Assembly (NCBI RefSeq): GCF_000743355.1
Contig: NZ_JQEI01000023.1
Coordinates: 62,001 to 126,000 of the forward strand
DNA length: 64,000 nucleotides
DNA from: Serratia sp. Ag1
Lineage (GTDB): Bacteria > Pseudomonadota > Gammaproteobacteria > Enterobacterales > Enterobacteriaceae
Direction of reading: 5' to 3'
Of this stretch, positions 62,331 through 64,000 are shown piece by piece. Position 1 is the stretch's first letter. Each line of letters starts with the position of its first letter. Under the pieces are notes generated by a model. It searched no databases. It saw nothing but the letters and a program-made list of their open reading frames with translations, and had not been told where the DNA came from. The translations under genes were made by a program, and so were the position numbers.

Positions 62331-62736
62331 TGCCGGTTGGGCGTAGGGCGCGCAACCCGTTGTGCCTATGGTGTCAGCATGTTGGCACCCTACGTTGTGA
62401 AAAGCCCGTAACTTCGGTTACGGGCTTTTCTTTTGCCACGTGACTGATTAATCTCAGGTTCATTGTGGCAATATGCACTATTATTCTGTTATGAGTTGCC
62501 GATGGTGGCGGAAAGCTTGCCATCGCAGCTTGGCCACACAGGGATGCCGGTGAGGATTGTTCACCGGGCTGGAAATCTGTCTGTGGCTTTCCAATTTCTG
62601 CAGCATGGGCTGTTTTAATCATCACGCCGTCAGGTTGGCGTGGAGTCTGTATTGTGCTTGAACGTAGTCATGATGAGCGTTCTCAAGTAGAATCGGCAGA
62701 CAATGGCGCCAAGGCAATTTCTATTAGGAGACGGTA
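62331..62736. other. Intergenic region between tig and clpP
   Basis: After the tig terminator (62400-62434) there are about 300 bp without a gene. CTTGAA (62657-62662) resembles a sigma-32 -35 element and TAGAAT (62688-62693) a sigma-70 -10 element, but their spacing does not pair into one clear promoter. A strong TAGGAGAC ribosome site precedes clpP. Confidence 0.5.
62400..62434 (+). terminator. Intrinsic terminator of tig
   Basis: AAAAGCCCGTAAC (62400-62412), a TTCG tetraloop and GTTACGGGCTTTT (62417-62429), then CTTTT. The 13-bp perfect stem, stable tetraloop and U-tract make this the strongest terminator in the window. Confidence 0.95.
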
Positions 62737-63360
62737 ATGTCATACAGTGGCGAACGAGATCAATTTGCACCTAACATGGCTCTGGTGCCGATGGTGGTAG
62801 AGCAGACTTCACGTGGGGAACGTTCTTACGATATTTATTCCCGCCTGCTGAAAGAGCGTATTATCTTCCTGACCGGTCAGGTAGAAGACCATATGGCTAA
62901 TCTGATCGTGGCGCAGATGTTGTTCCTCGAAGCAGAAAGCCCTGAGAAAGACATTTTCCTGTACATCAACTCACCGGGTGGTGTGATCACTGCAGGGATG
63001 TCAATTTATGACACCATGCAGTTTATCAAACCGGATGTTAGCACTATCTGTATGGGCCAGGCGTGCTCAATGGGCTCGTTCCTGTTGACCGCCGGGACCA
63101 AAGGCAAGCGTTTCTGCCTGCCAAACTCCAGAGTCATGATCCACCAGCCGCTGGGTGGCTATCAAGGGCAGGCGACGGACATTGAAATCCACGCGCGCGA
63201 AATCCTCAAAGTGAAAGCCCGTATGAATGAGCTGATGGCGCAGCATACAGGCCAATCACTGGAGCAGATCGAGCGCGATACTGAACGCGACCGCTTTATG
63301 ACCGCTGAAGAATCGGTAGAATACGGCCTGGTTGACGGCATTCTTACGCACCGCAGCTAG
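62737..63360 (+). CDS. clpP: ClpP, ATP-dependent Clp protease proteolytic subunit
   Basis: Serine protease that forms tetradecamers with ClpX or ClpA (207 aa including a short propeptide). The catalytic triad is Ser111 (QACSMGSF), His136 (MIHQPLGG) and Asp185 (DTERDRFM). Forms the tig-clpP-clpX order with its neighbours. Confidence 0.99.
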   Translation: MSYSGERDQFAPNMALVPMVVEQTSRGERSYDIYSRLLKERIIFLTGQVEDHMANLIVAQMLFLEAESPEKDIFLYINSPGGVITAGMSIYDTMQFIKPDVSTICMGQACSMGSFLLTAGTKGKRFCLPNSRVMIHQPLGGYQGQATDIEIHAREILKVKARMNELMAQHTGQSLEQIERDTERDRFMTAEESVEYGLVDGILTHRS

Positions 63361-63401
63361 AACTAGGCGGCTGAATAAGTGCAAGCTGATAGACTATAGT
63401 A

Positions 63402-63428
63402 CTTAGAGTGAGCTACGCTCGCTCTAAG
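63402..63428 (+). terminator. Hairpin between clpP and clpX
   Basis: CTTAGAGTGAGC (63402-63413) pairs with GCTCGCTCTAAG (63417-63428), 12 bp with one U-G pair and a TAC loop. No T-run follows. It may attenuate read-through to clpX or protect the clpP mRNA. Confidence 0.5.
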
Positions 63429-63523
63429 CCGTTTTATCGGCGTTCCCGGTATACAAAGTAACGTTTGTTTGCACTGCCGCCGTAAATTCCTGCGGGACAA
63501 AGACAAAATAAGAGGTTTGACTC

Positions 63524-64000
63524 ATGACAGATAAGCGCAAAGACGGTTCAGGAAAGTTGCTGTATTGCTCTTTCTGCGGCAAAAGCCAGCATGAAGTGCG
63601 TAAGCTGATTGCCGGGCCGTCAGTGTATATCTGCGATGAATGTGTTGATCTGTGTAACGACATTATTCGCGAAGAGATTAAAGAAGTTGCCCCGCATCGC
63701 GAGCGCAGCTCATTGCCAACGCCACACGAAATCCGCCATCACTTGGACGACTATGTGATCGGCCAGGAGCAGGCGAAAAAAGTCTTGGCGGTAGCAGTCT
63801 ATAACCACTACAAGCGCCTGCGTAATGGCGATAGCAGTAACGGTATCGAGTTGGGTAAAAGCAATATTCTGCTGATTGGCCCGACCGGTAGCGGTAAAAC
63901 CCTGCTGGCAGAAACTCTGGCGCGTTTCCTGGATGTGCCTTTCACCATGGCCGATGCAACCACGTTGACCGAAGCTGGTTATGTGGGGGAGGACGTGGAG
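63524..64000 (+). CDS. clpX: ClpX, ATPase subunit of ClpXP (partial, C-terminus outside window)
   Basis: AAA+ unfoldase that delivers substrates to ClpP. The start is the ATG at 63524; 159 codons are present of about 424. The zinc-binding domain has Cys15, Cys18, Cys37 and Cys40 (YCSFC, ICDEC). The Walker A motif GPTGSGKT lies near residue 120, and the frame leaves the window just after GYVGEDVE. Confidence 0.98.
   Translation, partial: MTDKRKDGSGKLLYCSFCGKSQHEVRKLIAGPSVYICDECVDLCNDIIREEIKEVAPHRERSSLPTPHEIRHHLDDYVIGQEQAKKVLAVAVYNHYKRLRNGDSSNGIELGKSNILLIGPTGSGKTLLAETLARFLDVPFTMADATTLTEAGYVGEDVE

Overview
The window is a chromosomal segment of an enterobacterium of the Serratia type (Yersiniaceae). 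The conserved gene order sbcC-sbcD-phoB-phoR ... brnQ-proY-malZ ... acpH-queA-tgt-yajC-secD-secF-nrdR-ribD-ribH-nusB-thiL-pgpA / dxs-ispA-xseB / thiI / yajL-panE / yajQ / yajR / cyoEDCBA-ampG-yajG / bolA-tig-clpP-clpX matches the Escherichia coli backbone almost gene for gene. Protein sizes are near those of E. coli. The lineage assignment rests on this order and on recognised protein sequences, not on a search.

Four blocks interrupt the backbone. (1) Between sbcD and phoB an IS1182-family insertion sequence (4255-5853) sits inside a palindrome of a longer MITE-like intergenic repeat. It is flanked by a perfect 21-bp direct repeat, and the Pho box of phoB is left intact. (2) Between phoR and brnQ lie an orphan PstS-like phosphate-binding protein, a gsiABCD-type (glutathione/peptide) ABC transporter and an M14-family zinc carboxypeptidase-like protein overlapping the last transporter gene. 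(3) Between malZ and acpH lies a seven-gene sugar/polyol operon (21979-29614): zinc alcohol dehydrogenase, ribose-type ABC importer, L-xylulokinase, L-ribulose-5-P 3-epimerase and L-ribulose-5-P 4-epimerase, followed by a convergent LacI-family regulator. Together these enzymes would carry a polyol through L-xylulose, L-xylulose-5-P and L-ribulose-5-P to D-xylulose-5-P. (4) A gamma-glutamyltranspeptidase and a 2-Cys peroxiredoxin lie before acpH.

The most interesting regulatory signals are these. Two 19-bp sites differing at one position, in inverted orientation, flank the start region of the polyol operon about 96 bp apart. A related palindrome overlaps the start of the LacI-type gene itself. 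A CRP-like site and a -10 box are placed consistently with them. Upstream of brnQ there is a 24-codon open frame with ten Ile/Val/Leu codons, followed by competing hairpins, the last with a U-tract just before the start codon: a candidate attenuator. Between ampG and cyoA there is a large nested AT-rich inverted repeat.

The right half (34-64 kb) is ordinary backbone: tRNA queuosine modification and Sec accessory subunits in one run, riboflavin/NusB/thiamine/phospholipid genes in another, isoprenoid precursor genes on the minus strand, cytochrome bo3 oxidase with heme O synthase, AmpG permease, and trigger factor plus ClpP/ClpX. sbcC is cut by the left window edge and clpX by the right. I saw no tRNA, rRNA or CRISPR array.
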